Positions 1 to 13,060 are shown, counted from the first letter of the stretch. The stretch: DNA of 49,373 nt from Chloroflexota bacterium (GCA_021813655.1 JAKAJU010000185.1:1-49373); one strand, 5' to 3'. Notes: generated by a model from the sequence alone, not told the origin. Numbers and translations are program-made.

Positions 1-69
1 GTCATGCAGGCTGGGCGGCATCAGCAGGAGGCTGTGCTGGTCGTACGGGCGGAACGTCTTCTGGCGCAT
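1..69 (-). CDS. IS1182-family transposase, N-terminal fragment (cut by window edge)
   Basis: A reverse-strand reading frame begins at ATG 69 and runs off the left edge after 23 codons. It reads MRQKTFRPYDQ and then LLLMPPSLHD. The pattern of F-R-x-Y-D-Q followed by L-L-x-P-P-S-L is the typical beginning of IS1182/DUF772-type DDE transposases, which open with exactly this short block before their helical domain. Nothing of the catalytic domain is in the window, so it cannot be judged intact. An assembly break inside a multicopy insertion sequence is common and probably explains the window edge. The call rests on a short match to a recalled family signature. Confidence 0.7.
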   Translation of the reverse strand, partial: MRQKTFRPYDQHSLLLMPPSLHD

Positions 70-124
70 ACGAGATTCTCGCACCCGGGCCACCCGCCGG
101 GTGGCGATTACCGACACGGGCTCC

Positions 125-136
125 TAGAATCGGCGG
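125..136 (+). promoter_or_regulatory. -10 element for pcrA, probably leaderless
   Basis: TAGAAT at 125-130 (5 of 6 consensus) ends 6 nt before the GTG at 137. Transcription would then start at or next to the start codon. No Shine-Dalgarno precedes the GTG. A weak -35 (TGGCGA, 102-107) lies 17 nt upstream. The same geometry recurs before gatC, the 38233 hydrolase and dnaE. Confidence 0.45.
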
Positions 137-5115
<4,979 letters not shown>

Positions 5116-5185
5116 GGGCACGGGCGGGAGCGACCGCCATGCGCCCCGTCATCGGCCTCGACGGCCATGACGCCGGGCGACCGGG

Positions 5186-6019
5186 TCAGCCGACCGCGTG
5201 GTTGAACTGGCCCCAGATCGCGGACGGGATCCATGCGAGGGGTTCGCCGCGTTGCATCCGCGGGGCGCGCCACGCCTCGGACCACCCGTCGGCGCGGAGG
5301 AGCGCGAGCCCCGTCTCGTTCGACGCGAGGGTCCCGGCGCGAACCCGGTGCCCTGGGCCGCCTGAGGCGAGGCGCGCCCTGAGGAGCGTCAGCGCGGCGG
5401 CGGCATCGGGCGCGATCGTCGCGCCGCCGCCCCACGGCGCCCGGACGCAGAACCCGGCGATCCGTCCGTCGTCCCGTGGGAGCGCCAGCCCTCCCGGGAT
5501 CTCGGCGAATGCCGCGATGAGGTGCGCGCGGTCCTCGCCGGTCGCAGCGGCGTCCAGGGCAGCGGCCATCTCGACGTCGGCGGCGGCGAACTGTCGGATC
5601 CCCTCGGGGACCGCGTCCCCCTCCGAGGAGGCGCGCTCGAACGTCACGTATTCGTCCACGACGTCGAAGCCCATCGTCTCGTACAGGAGGCGGCCCGCCG
5701 GCGTGGCGACGAGGACCAGCGTCCGGCAGCCGCGTGCCGCGAGATCCGCGCACACCACGTCGGTCAGCTCGCGCCCCAATCCGCGACGCCGGAGGCGCGG
5801 TGCGACCCAGATCGTCCCGACCCAGCCCGCGGATCCGTTTCGTGTCCCCACCCCCGTCCCCACGATCCCGTCGTCGTCCTCGGCGACGATCGTCCGGCAG
5901 GCGGGGTGGACCGTCGCGAACCCGAACCACGTCCGCCTGTCGCCCCAGTCGCTCGCGAGCAGAGCGGCCGCCGCCGCGTCCACGTCGTCGGGGAGCATCG
6001 GTCGGATTCGAGTGCTCAC
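5186..6019 (-). CDS. Tandem GNAT-family N-acetyltransferase
   Basis: This 277-residue protein contains two GNAT folds. The N-terminal one (about 1-130) shows the acetyl-CoA loop R-x-x-G-x-G as RRRGLGREL, after the strand VGTIWVAP. It ends with the usual GR-LLYETMGF segment. The second half (about 140-277) resembles the GNAT_18 domain found behind a first GNAT in YitH-type proteins, with its SNETGLALLRADGW segment. The start is GTG at 6019. It is transcribed towards ligA and away from the catabolic operon, so nothing links it to that pathway. The substrate cannot be told from sequence. Confidence 0.82.
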   Translation of the reverse strand: MSTRIRPMLPDDVDAAAAALLASDWGDRRTWFGFATVHPACRTIVAEDDDGIVGTGVGTRNGSAGWVGTIWVAPRLRRRGLGRELTDVVCADLAARGCRTLVLVATPAGRLLYETMGFDVVDEYVTFERASSEGDAVPEGIRQFAAADVEMAAALDAAATGEDRAHLIAAFAEIPGGLALPRDDGRIAGFCVRAPWGGGATIAPDAAAALTLLRARLASGGPGHRVRAGTLASNETGLALLRADGWSEAWRAPRMQRGEPLAWIPSAIWGQFNHAVG

Positions 6020-6139
6020 CGGGCAAGGGTACGCGGGGACTCACGGACGTGCCTCAACTCCAGGGATGCACCCGCGGGCACAACGGAGAGACCTCCCGGC
6101 GATCTCGTTTGGGGGCTGGCGCCTGTTCCGACCCGCTGC

Positions 6140-6145
6140 TATCAT
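6140..6145 (+). promoter_or_regulatory. -10 element of the rightward catabolic operon
   Basis: TATCAT (5 of 6 consensus) ends 4 nt before the 19-bp palindrome at 6150-6168. The predicted transcription start (about 6152) would lie inside the palindrome, an ideal place for a repressor. No convincing -35 is seen. The palindrome itself contains TTGACA (6154-6159), but no -10 lies at the right distance downstream of it. Confidence 0.4.
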
Positions 6146-6149
6146 CCGC

Positions 6150-6168
6150 CGTGTTGACAGTCAACACG
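6150..6168. promoter_or_regulatory. Perfect 19-bp palindrome, probable GntR-family operator (copy 1)
   Basis: CGTGTTGACAGTCAACACG is a perfect inverted repeat of 9+1+9 bases. It lies 21 nt upstream of the GTG at 6190. An identical 19-mer occurs at 25213-25231, directly upstream of the GntR/FCD regulator gene. Short odd-length palindromes containing a GT...AC half-site are usual operators of FadR-subfamily regulators. I infer that the 25312 regulator binds here and controls the rightward operon. Confidence 0.8.
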
Positions 6169-6189
6169 AGCGGCGGGAGGGAGTACTGC

Positions 6190-7239
6190 GTGTCGGACGG
6201 ACGGGCGCTGGAGTTCGGTGTCAACCTCAACAACCGCGAGCCGCTGATCGCGCCCGACTACGACATCCACCAGCTGCTCGACCTCTCCCAGAACGTCGAG
6301 GGCCTGGGCTTCGACTCCGTGTGGGTGGGTGACAGCCTCTTCTCCAAGCCCCGCTACGAGGCGATCGCACTGCTCTCGGCGATCTCGCAGCTGACGAGCC
6401 GGGTGAAGCTCGGGACGGCGTGCCTCGTCACGTCGCCGCGGAACCCGCTCTACCTCGCCCTCGAGTGGGCGACCCTCGACGTCCTGTCGGGCGGCCGCAC
6501 GGTGTTCGGGCCCTGCGCCGGCAACCCGGAGGTAGGGGTCCGCCGCGAGTTCGAGGCGCTCGGGCTCGACTTCGACAGGCGGTTCGCGATCTTCGAGGAA
6601 GGCCTCGGGATCCTGCGGACACTGTGGACCGAGGGGAAGGTCACCCACCACGGCGAGCAGTACACGTACGACGACGTCTCGTTCTTCTCCGGCACCGAGA
6701 TGGGACCGCTCATGCCCATCCAGAAGCCGCCGCCTTTCTGGATCGTCTCCAACCCGCGCCTCGTGACGAACGCTGCGGACGAGAAGATGGTCCGGACGAT
6801 GAAGAACGCGTGCCGGCGGGTCCTCAAGTACGGCGAGGGCTGGATGACGTGCTGCCGGGCGATGCATCCCGAGGAGCTGGTCGAGCAGCTCGGGTACTTC
6901 CGAGACGTGGCAACCGAGTCGGGCGACGACGCGGGCCGCCTCGTCGTGAGCTACCAGGTCACCCTGAACATCGGGGACTCGGAGGACGCGGCCCGAACCG
7001 CCTTCGGCGAGTACATCGGCAAGTACTACCCCGAGCTCTCGAAGGCGATGGACCTCTCGAACTGGGGGCCGGTGGGGACGCCCGACCAGATCATCGCGTG
7101 GTTCAGGACGTTCGCCGAGGCGGGCGTGGACCACTTCATCTGCCGGTTCGGCTCGCTCGACCAGTTCGGGCAGATCGACCGCTTCGCCCGCGACGTCGTG
7201 CCCGCCCTGCGCGAGCACGTCCGGGTCACAGTGAGGTAG
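6190..7239 (+). CDS. LLM-class (luciferase-like) flavin-dependent monooxygenase, first gene of the rightward operon
   Basis: This 349-residue protein is a bacterial-luciferase-like TIM-barrel monooxygenase, using reduced flavin (FMNH2 or F420) and O2. Diagnostic parts are the N-terminal strand EFGVNLNN, the segment GLGFDSVWVGDSLF and LTSRVKLGTACLV. LDVLSGGRTVFGPCAGNPE follows, and the C-terminal part is VGTPDQIIAWFRTFAEAGVDHF. The GTG at 6190 is chosen because GGGAGGGAGT precedes it and the protein then begins at the normal family position. It lies directly downstream of the shared palindrome, so it is the promoter-proximal gene. In a vitamin B6 pathway lacking the usual MHPCO flavoprotein, this enzyme is one candidate for ring oxygenation or oxidative decarboxylation. 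No flavin reductase gene is nearby. The family call is firm; the role is inferred. Confidence 0.85.
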   Translation: MSDGRALEFGVNLNNREPLIAPDYDIHQLLDLSQNVEGLGFDSVWVGDSLFSKPRYEAIALLSAISQLTSRVKLGTACLVTSPRNPLYLALEWATLDVLSGGRTVFGPCAGNPEVGVRREFEALGLDFDRRFAIFEEGLGILRTLWTEGKVTHHGEQYTYDDVSFFSGTEMGPLMPIQKPPPFWIVSNPRLVTNAADEKMVRTMKNACRRVLKYGEGWMTCCRAMHPEELVEQLGYFRDVATESGDDAGRLVVSYQVTLNIGDSEDAARTAFGEYIGKYYPELSKAMDLSNWGPVGTPDQIIAWFRTFAEAGVDHFICRFGSLDQFGQIDRFARDVVPALREHVRVTVR

Positions 7240-7244
7240 GGACG

Positions 7245-8246
7245 ATGGCGACCGAGGAGAAGATCCGGCAGCACGCCGAGCTCATCGTAAACACGTGCTT
7301 CACCGTGGAGAAGGACGACGTCGTCACGATCATCACGGACGACAAGCACGCGTACCTCGCCCATGCGATCGCCGAGGTCGCCACGGAGCGCGAGGCATGG
7401 CCCGTGATCATGAACAACGAGATGCAGGTCAGGCGCGGCCTCGCGGACACGCTGTTCCCCATGGCCCCGCCGCAGAACCTGCACGACGCGATGCTCGCCG
7501 CCGACGAGATCATCATCGTCTGCAACCTCGAGTGGGCCAACCGCTTCGCGCACGTCAACGCCGTCAAGGAGTCGTGCGCGAACAACGTGAAGATCGCGTC
7601 GGTCGAGCCGGGCATGGGCGAGTGGGACATCACGGTCGACGACATCCTCATCTCGACGGACCGGGCGAAGAAGGCGATGGAGGCCCTCGAGGGCGCCACG
7701 GAGTGCCGCGTCACGGCGCCGTCCGGCACGGACGTCGTGGTGAACATCGAGGGCCGGCCGCCGCTCCAGGTCACCCCGCTCCGCCAGCGTGGCTGGATGA
7801 TGGGGCCGCTCCCGCTCTGGGCCGAGGTCGCCTACGCGGCGGTCGAGGACAAGACCGAGGGGATCATCGCGGTCGACGGGAACATGCTCGGGATCGGCGT
7901 GGACGTGGTGAGCAGCCCGATCTTCTGGACCGTCCGCAACGGACGCGTCGTGAAGATCGACGGCGAGCGGGACGCCAGGCGCCTCGCCGAGGTCGTCGAG
8001 GGCGTCCCCAACTGCGAGGTCATCGGCGAGTTTGCATTCGGGACCAGCCACAAGGCGCCCCTCGGCAGCCCGTCGGAGAAGGGTCGGATCGGGAACGTCC
8101 ACTTCGCGATGGGCGACAACAAGAACGCGTACCCGGGCGGCCAGAACGTCTGCCGGCTCCATCTCGACGGCGTAGTCCGGAACGCGACGCTGCAGGTGCT
8201 CGACACGGGTGTGTACATCTTCCGCGACGGGCAGTGGGCTCTCTAG
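7245..8246 (+). CDS. M29-aminopeptidase-fold metalloenzyme, NicX-like (candidate pyridine-ring dioxygenase)
   Basis: This 333-residue protein has the architecture of the M29 aminopeptidase family. That family also includes NicX, the Fe(II) 2,5-dihydroxypyridine 5,6-dioxygenase of nicotinate breakdown. The C-terminal metal-binding part shows E262, H286 in GNVHFAMGDN, YPGG at 296-299, and the H-x-D pair H306/D308 in RLHLDGV. An H-x-D pair is also a ligand pair in NicX, as I recall. The usual N-terminal DDVVTIITDD segment is at 24-33. ATG 7245 follows the previous stop by 5 nt, with GAGGTAGGGA as ribosome-binding site. Lying among pyridine-degrading genes, it is more likely a ring-fission dioxygenase than a peptidase, but sequence alone does not settle this. 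Confidence 0.78.
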   Translation: MATEEKIRQHAELIVNTCFTVEKDDVVTIITDDKHAYLAHAIAEVATEREAWPVIMNNEMQVRRGLADTLFPMAPPQNLHDAMLAADEIIIVCNLEWANRFAHVNAVKESCANNVKIASVEPGMGEWDITVDDILISTDRAKKAMEALEGATECRVTAPSGTDVVVNIEGRPPLQVTPLRQRGWMMGPLPLWAEVAYAAVEDKTEGIIAVDGNMLGIGVDVVSSPIFWTVRNGRVVKIDGERDARRLAEVVEGVPNCEVIGEFAFGTSHKAPLGSPSEKGRIGNVHFAMGDNKNAYPGGQNVCRLHLDGVVRNATLQVLDTGVYIFRDGQWAL

Positions 8247-8251
8247 AGGGC

Positions 8252-8629
8252 GTGCGCGTCGTCCCGCTCGAGGACGTTGCACCCGTCGACCTTCCGGGCG
8301 GCAGCTGGAGCCGCGTCATCCTCACCGGCGACCGTGTCGGGTCGACGACGGCGATGGGGTTCTCCAGCTTCGCACCGGGGACGACGACCGCGATGCTCTC
8401 GCACGCGACCGAGGAGCTCGCCTACGTCCTGACCGGACGTGGCGAGCTCCGGCTCCCGGATGCCGTCGTCCCGATTGCGGCCGGGTCTGCGATGTATGTC
8501 CCGGCCGGCGTCTGGCACGCGGTGGTCAACACCTCCGACGAGCCCGTCACCATGGTCTTCGCGTTCGCGCACCCGGACTACCCGCCGACCGATCGCCGGC
8601 CGGCGCCCCCCGTGAGAGACCTCCCGTGA
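8252..8629 (+). CDS. Small single-domain cupin protein
   Basis: This is a 125-residue cupin. Motif 1 is HATEELAYVLTGRGE and motif 2 is PAGVWHAVVNTSDEP, giving a likely metal site from two histidines and a glutamate. Such proteins serve as isomerases, dioxygenases or binding proteins; the substrate cannot be predicted. GTG 8252 lies 5 nt after the preceding stop. An in-frame GTG at 8234 would give a 131-residue protein overlapping the upstream gene by 13 bases. The stop overlaps the next gene's GTG (GTGA). Tight packing inside the catabolic operon implies a role in the same pathway, perhaps on a ring-opened intermediate. Confidence 0.75.
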   Translation: MRVVPLEDVAPVDLPGGSWSRVILTGDRVGSTTAMGFSSFAPGTTTAMLSHATEELAYVLTGRGELRLPDAVVPIAAGSAMYVPAGVWHAVVNTSDEPVTMVFAFAHPDYPPTDRRPAPPVRDLP

Positions 8630-9333
8630 CCCCCGCCGAGCTGCGCGAGCAAGTCGCGATCGCGAGCCGCGTGGTCGCCCTCGAGGGATACGTCGACCTC
8701 ACTCTCGGGCATGTGAGCGCCAGGAACCCGGGTGACCGGACGGTCTGGATCAAGCGGAAGGGCCTGGCCCTCGACGAGGTGACGCCCGACGATGTCATCC
8801 CGCTCGACCTCGACGACCCGGAGGAGCTCTCGCGCCCCGGCCACCACCTCGAGGCGGTCATGCACACCGAGGTCTACCGCGCCCGCCCGGACGTCGGGTC
8901 GGTGATCCACGGCCATCCGCTGCACGGGACCGCGCTCGGCGCGACCGACACCCCGCTCCAGTACCTGACACATGACGCGGTGCTGTTCGCGGACGGGATC
9001 GGGCTCTACGACGAGGGACCGGCGCTCGTGACGACGGCCGCGCAGGGCCGGTCCGTCGCCGCGGCGCTCGGCGGGCGGCGCGCCGCCCTGCTCCGCAACC
9101 ACGGCGTCGTGATCGCCGGCGAAGACGTCCGGTGGGCGGTCCTCGCCGCGGTGACGCTCGAGCGCGCGATCCGTCTCCAGGCGCTCGTCTCCTCACTCGG
9201 GACCCCCCGGCCGATCTCCCAGCGAGCGGCCGAGGAGCTGTTTCCGAAGAAGTACCAGGAAGGCTTCATGTCCGAGTACTGGGCCGCGTGGGCTCGTCGT
9301 GTCGGGCCCCTCGACGGCGCGGAAGGCCGCTGA
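8626..9333 (+). CDS. Class II aldolase-fold decarboxylase, probable 3-hydroxy-2-methylpyridine-4,5-dicarboxylate 4-decarboxylase
   Basis: This 235-residue protein has the fuculose-phosphate-aldolase/adducin fold. The metal site is complete in the classical spacing: E76, H95 and H97 (VIHGHPLHG), and H159 (LRNHGVVIAG). The phosphate-loop region is LGHVSARNPG near 27-36. In Mesorhizobium the HMPDC decarboxylase of vitamin B6 breakdown belongs to this fold (established), and the neighbours here match the other steps of that pathway. I therefore infer removal of the 4-carboxylate from 3-hydroxy-2-methylpyridine-4,5-dicarboxylate. A sugar-phosphate aldolase or epimerase remains possible on fold alone. 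The GTG start overlaps the cupin stop by 4 bases, and the next gene starts one base after this stop. Confidence 0.75.
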   Translation: MTPAELREQVAIASRVVALEGYVDLTLGHVSARNPGDRTVWIKRKGLALDEVTPDDVIPLDLDDPEELSRPGHHLEAVMHTEVYRARPDVGSVIHGHPLHGTALGATDTPLQYLTHDAVLFADGIGLYDEGPALVTTAAQGRSVAAALGGRRAALLRNHGVVIAGEDVRWAVLAAVTLERAIRLQALVSSLGTPRPISQRAAEELFPKKYQEGFMSEYWAAWARRVGPLDGAEGR

Positions 9334-9334
9334 C

Positions 9335-9802
9335 GTGCGCGTGCACCTGACCCTCAACGGCCGGCCGACAGAGCTCGACGTCGCGCCGTCCGACCTCCTC
9401 CTCGACGTCCTCCGGGACCGCCTGGGTCTCACCGGCGGGAAGCGGTCCTGCGACGTCCAGGTCTGCGGCGCGTGCACCGTTCTGGTGGACGGGGGACCGG
9501 TGAGCTCCTGCACGTACCTCGCCGCCGAGGCGCACGGCCGCCAGGTGATGACGATCGAAGGGTTCCGCGAGACGCCCGCGTTCGACCAGATCGCCGACGC
9601 GTTCGCTCGCCATGCGGCGCTCCAGTGCGGCTTCTGCACGACCGCCCTGGTGCTCACGACCCACGCCCTCCTCGAGGAGGGCGAACTCACCGACGAGGCC
9701 TCGATCCGCCACGGGCTTTCCGGGAACCTCTGCCGCTGCACGGGGTACCGGGCGATCCTCGAGGCGGTCGCGGACCTCGCGGGCGCGGAGGCGTCGGCGT
9801 GA
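9335..9802 (+). CDS. Molybdenum hydroxylase small subunit, [2Fe-2S] (CoxS/NdhS-like)
   Basis: This 155-residue iron-sulfur subunit belongs to the xanthine-dehydrogenase superfamily. The N-terminal plant-ferredoxin-type cluster uses C39, C44, C47 and C59 (CDVQVCGACTV). The C-terminal all-helical cluster uses C98, C101, C133 and C135 (CGFCTTA and LCRCTGYR). All eight cysteines are present, so it should pass electrons between molybdopterin and FAD. GTG 9335 is preferred over the in-frame GTG at 9299, because GGAAGG sits 8 nt upstream and the protein then starts at the beta-strand VHLTLNGRP. The stop overlaps the large-subunit start (GTGA). The FAD subunit is not next door; it lies in the opposing operon at 16696-17577. 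Confidence 0.93.
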   Translation: MRVHLTLNGRPTELDVAPSDLLLDVLRDRLGLTGGKRSCDVQVCGACTVLVDGGPVSSCTYLAAEAHGRQVMTIEGFRETPAFDQIADAFARHAALQCGFCTTALVLTTHALLEEGELTDEASIRHGLSGNLCRCTGYRAILEAVADLAGAEASA

Positions 9803-12096
9803 CCGTCATCGACGTCAAGGGGCCGACCGTCGGCGCGGGCCAGGTCGGCCGGTCCATGCGCCGCGTCGACGCGGACGAGAAGCTCCGCGGCGAAGCCCAG
9901 TACGTCGGTGACATCGTCATCCCGGGGATGCTCCACGGGAAGGTCCTGCGGAGCCCCGTGCCGCGCGCGCGCATCGTGTCGATGGACACGGCCGCGGCCG
10001 CGACGATGCCCGGCGTCGTCGCGATCCTCACGGGCGACGACCTCCTCGACATCGACCCGTTCTGGGGTCACGCGATCAAGGACCGACCGATCGTCGCCAT
10101 TGGCATGGTCCGCTTCGTCGGCGAGCCCGTGGCCGCGGTGGCCGCCGTCGACGAGACGACCGCGGAGGCCGCGGTGAAGGCGATCGTCGTCGAGTACGAG
10201 GATCTGCCGGTCGTCGGGACGCTCGACGAGGCGCTGGCGCCCGACGCACCCCTCGTCCACGACGGGCCGACCCGACCCGGGCTCTTCCACGGCCTCGGGA
10301 CGCTGCCGGAGCGCGACGGCAACGTCTGCTACCGGTACAGGATCGGCACCGACGAGGTGGACCCGATCTTTGAGACCGCGGAGGTCGTCGTCGAGGGGAC
10401 GTACGAGTTCCCCGGCGTCTACCAGTACGCGATGGAGACGCACGGCGTCGTGGCGCAGGTCGACGGGACCGGGATCACCCTATGGGCGACGTGCCAGCAC
10501 CCGTTCCTCGTCCGCGCCGAGATCGCGGCGCTCTTCGACGTCCCCCTCGGCAAGGTCCGGATCCACGTCCCGTACCTCGGTGGCGGCTTCGGGAGCAAGT
10601 CCTACACGAAGATGGAGCCGATCACCGTCGCGCTCGCGCGCAAGGCGGGCCGGCCGGTCCGGATCGTCAACCGGGTCGACGAATCGATGGTGACCACGCG
10701 TCGCCACAACGCGCGGACCTGGATGCGGACCGCCGCGACGAGCGACGGTCGCCTCCTCGCGCGGGAGGCGCGCGTCTGGTTCGACACCGGCGCGTACGCG
10801 GATAACGGACCGCGTGTCACCGCGACCGGCGGCGACGCGGCGCCGGGCCCCTACCGCTGGTCGGCGATGCGCGTGGACGCCCTGTGCGTCTACACGAACA
10901 CCGCGCCGTCGGGCTCCTACCGGGCCTTCGGTGCCTCGCACCTGCAGTGGGTCGGCGAGCTCCAGGTCGACGAGGTCGCCAGGACCGTCGGGATGGACCC
11001 GGTCGAGATCCGCCGGCTCAACCTCGCGAGGCCGGGCGACGAGGTCCGCCGCGGCGGCAAGCCGCTCGACGCGGACCTCGTCGGCGACGTCGAGAAGGTC
11101 GCGGACGCGCTGGGCTGGGATCGGCCGCGCGACGCGGACACCGGCCGCGGGCTCTCGGTGGGGCTCCTCGCGGCCGGCGCTCACCCGGTCTCGAGCGCGG
11201 TCGTCCGCATGGAAACCGACGGCGACGTAGTCGTGCTCGTCGGGTCCACGGAGATGGGACAGGGCCAGCGCACGGCGATGGCGCAGATCGCCGCCGAGGT
11301 GCTCGCGATGCCCGCGGAGCGGGTGCGCTGCCAGGGGACGGACACGCGGTTCACGCCGTACGATCGCTCCACCGGCGCCAGCCGCTCCACGACGCTCGCG
11401 GGACTCGCCGTCCAGAAGGCCGCCGCCGAGGTCCGCGAGGACCTGCTCGACATCGCCGCGCTCGTCTGGCCCCACCCCGTCGCGTCGATCGAACTGCGCG
11501 ACGGGGCCGCCCGGTGCGGCGGGGAGAGCCGGACCTATCCAGAGCTCATCGCCCGGCGCTTCGGCCTCTCCGGCGGCCAGCTGACCGGCGAGGCGGACGT
11601 CCACCCACAGGGGACCGGCTCGTATGCCGAGGGACCGGTCTTCTGGGAGGTCTGCATCGCCGCCGCGGAGGTGCACGTGGATCGGGCGACCGGCCAGGTC
11701 ACCGTCCGGCGGACGGCGACCATCGCCGACGTCGGCAAGGCGATCAACCCGCAGCTGGTCGAGCGACAGGACGAGGGAGCGACGATGCAGGGCATCGGCA
11801 ACGCCCTCTTCGAGGAGATGGTCTACGCCGACGGGATCCTCCTCAACGACAACCTGCTCGAGTACCGCGTCCCCACCATCGAGGATCTCCCGGCCCACTC
11901 GACGTGCGTCATCGTCGAGAACGGGGACGGGCCGGGGCCATTCGGCGCCAAAGGATGTGGCGAGGGAGCCTTCGCCGGGATCATCGGGGCGATCGCGACG
12001 GCGGTAGCCGACGCCGGCGTGCCCGTTCGAGAGCTGCCGCTCACGCCGGAGCGTGTGTGGCGAAGCATCCAGGAGATGCAGGAGGATCATCGATGA
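9799..12096 (+). CDS. Molybdenum hydroxylase large subunit (molybdopterin-binding, aldehyde-oxidase/CoxL superfamily)
   Basis: This 765-residue catalytic subunit carries the molybdopterin cofactor. Family landmarks include an N-terminal RRVDADEKLRGEAQYVGD block, GGGFGSKSYTKMEP, SYRAFGASHLQW and MGQGQRTAMAQIAAEVL. Near the C-terminus, AKGCGEGAFAG contains the catalytic base E722. The segment before the conserved RAF arginine does not show the CODH active-site cysteine pattern (AYRCSFR), so CO oxidation is unlikely. Related enzymes hydroxylate N-heterocycles such as nicotinate next to the ring nitrogen. Here a substituted hydroxypyridine from vitamin B6 would suit; that is inference. It overlaps the small subunit upstream and the dehydrogenase gene downstream (ATGA). 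Confidence 0.92.
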   Translation: MTVIDVKGPTVGAGQVGRSMRRVDADEKLRGEAQYVGDIVIPGMLHGKVLRSPVPRARIVSMDTAAAATMPGVVAILTGDDLLDIDPFWGHAIKDRPIVAIGMVRFVGEPVAAVAAVDETTAEAAVKAIVVEYEDLPVVGTLDEALAPDAPLVHDGPTRPGLFHGLGTLPERDGNVCYRYRIGTDEVDPIFETAEVVVEGTYEFPGVYQYAMETHGVVAQVDGTGITLWATCQHPFLVRAEIAALFDVPLGKVRIHVPYLGGGFGSKSYTKMEPITVALARKAGRPVRIVNRVDESMVTTRRHNARTWMRTAATSDGRLLAREARVWFDTGAYADNGPRVTATGGDAAPGPYRWSAMRVDALCVYTNTAPSGSYRAFGASHLQWVGELQVDEVARTVGMDPVEIRRLNLARPGDEVRRGGKPLDADLVGDVEKVADALGWDRPRDADTGRGLSVGLLAAGAHPVSSAVVRMETDGDVVVLVGSTEMGQGQRTAMAQIAAEVLAMPAERVRCQGTDTRFTPYDRSTGASRSTTLAGLAVQKAAAEVREDLLDIAALVWPHPVASIELRDGAARCGGESRTYPELIARRFGLSGGQLTGEADVHPQGTGSYAEGPVFWEVCIAAAEVHVDRATGQVTVRRTATIADVGKAINPQLVERQDEGATMQGIGNALFEEMVYADGILLNDNLLEYRVPTIEDLPAHSTCVIVENGDGPGPFGAKGCGEGAFAGIIGAIATAVADAGVPVRELPLTPERVWRSIQEMQEDHR

Positions 12097-13013
12097 CCAC
12101 GTTCAGCAAGGTCGCGATCATGGGCACCGGGACGATGGGGCCCGGCATGGGCGCCGTCTGTGCGCGCGCGGGCATGCAGGTCGCCATGTACGACGTGAGC
12201 GCGGACGCGATCGAGCGCGCGAAGGCCGGCTACGACATGGCCTGGGGCGTCCTCGATCGCCTCGAGGCCCCTGTCGTCCCCGGCGGGTCGGTCCGCTACG
12301 CGTCCGACGTGGCAGGGGCCCTCGACGGCGCCGAGTTCGTCATGGAGGCGATCCCGGAGAAGCTCGACCTCAAGAAGTCGGAGTTCGCGAAGTACGAGCA
12401 GCACGTCGGCCCTCACGTGATCCTCGCCTCGAACACCTCGGGCATCCCGGCGACGAAGATCGCGGCCGACCTCGCGCATCCCGAACGCGTCGTCGTCATG
12501 CACTGGTCCAACCCGCCGCACCTCATCCCGATGATCGAGATCGTGCCGGGCGAGAAGACCTCCCAGGCCACCATCGACGGCACGAAGGCCGTGATCGACG
12601 AGGTCGGCTACTACCCGTGCCTCCTGAAGAAGGAGGTCCCCGGGTTCGTCGAGAACCGCGTCCTCTACGCCATCATGCGCGAGTGCCTGGCGCTCGTGGA
12701 CGAGGGCGTCGTGGACCTCGATGAGCTCGACCTCAACGTGAAGTGGGGGATCGGGTACAAGCTCGCCGTCATCCCGCCGATGCACCTCCTCGACATGGCC
12801 GGGATGGACATCTACAAGGCGGTCGCGGGCTACCTCAACCGCGACCTGTCGAACGCATCCGAGGTGAGCCCCACGATCAACGCCCTCGTCGAGAAGGGCC
12901 GGCTCGGGATGAAGACCAAGGGCGGCCTCTTCGACTACACGGACGAGGAGATCGGAGCGCTCCGCTCGGAGCGTGCGAAGAAGCTCGTCGCCGTCCGCAA
13001 GGCGATCAGCTAG
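12093..13013 (+). CDS. 3-hydroxyacyl-CoA-dehydrogenase-like enzyme, probable FHMPC (5-formyl-3-hydroxy-2-methylpyridine-4-carboxylate) 5-dehydrogenase
   Basis: This 306-residue protein has a Rossmann domain with the dinucleotide loop GTGTMGPGMG near residues 11-20, and the 3HCDH C-terminal domain. From memory it follows the Mesorhizobium loti FHMPC dehydrogenase along its length. The shared stretches include ASNTSGIPATK, MHWSNPPHLIPMIE and VPGFVENRVLYA. WGIGYK, LLDMAGMDIYK and ERARKLVAVR-type ends also match. That enzyme oxidises the 5-aldehyde to the dicarboxylate in B6 catabolism. A true fatty-acid beta-oxidation enzyme would normally have a thiolase or enoyl-CoA hydratase nearby; none is present. 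ATG 12093 overlaps the preceding stop and GGAGG lies upstream. The specific assignment should be confirmed by phylogeny. Confidence 0.85.
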   Translation: MTTFSKVAIMGTGTMGPGMGAVCARAGMQVAMYDVSADAIERAKAGYDMAWGVLDRLEAPVVPGGSVRYASDVAGALDGAEFVMEAIPEKLDLKKSEFAKYEQHVGPHVILASNTSGIPATKIAADLAHPERVVVMHWSNPPHLIPMIEIVPGEKTSQATIDGTKAVIDEVGYYPCLLKKEVPGFVENRVLYAIMRECLALVDEGVVDLDELDLNVKWGIGYKLAVIPPMHLLDMAGMDIYKAVAGYLNRDLSNASEVSPTINALVEKGRLGMKTKGGLFDYTDEEIGALRSERAKKLVAVRKAIS

Positions 13014-13060
13014 CGGCCGAGGCCGGCGCGTCCATCACCTGCGAGAGGGAGGTCCGGATC

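Noticed and set aside
9799-12096. Large subunit as carbon monoxide dehydrogenase (CoxL)
   Set aside because: The active-site loop AYRCSFR of form I CODH is absent (the corresponding region reads SYRAFGA), and the neighbours are pyridine-catabolic.
12093-13013. Fatty-acid beta-oxidation 3-hydroxyacyl-CoA dehydrogenase
   Set aside because: No thiolase, hydratase or acyl-CoA dehydrogenase is nearby, and the sequence blocks agree with the B6-pathway dehydrogenase as recalled.
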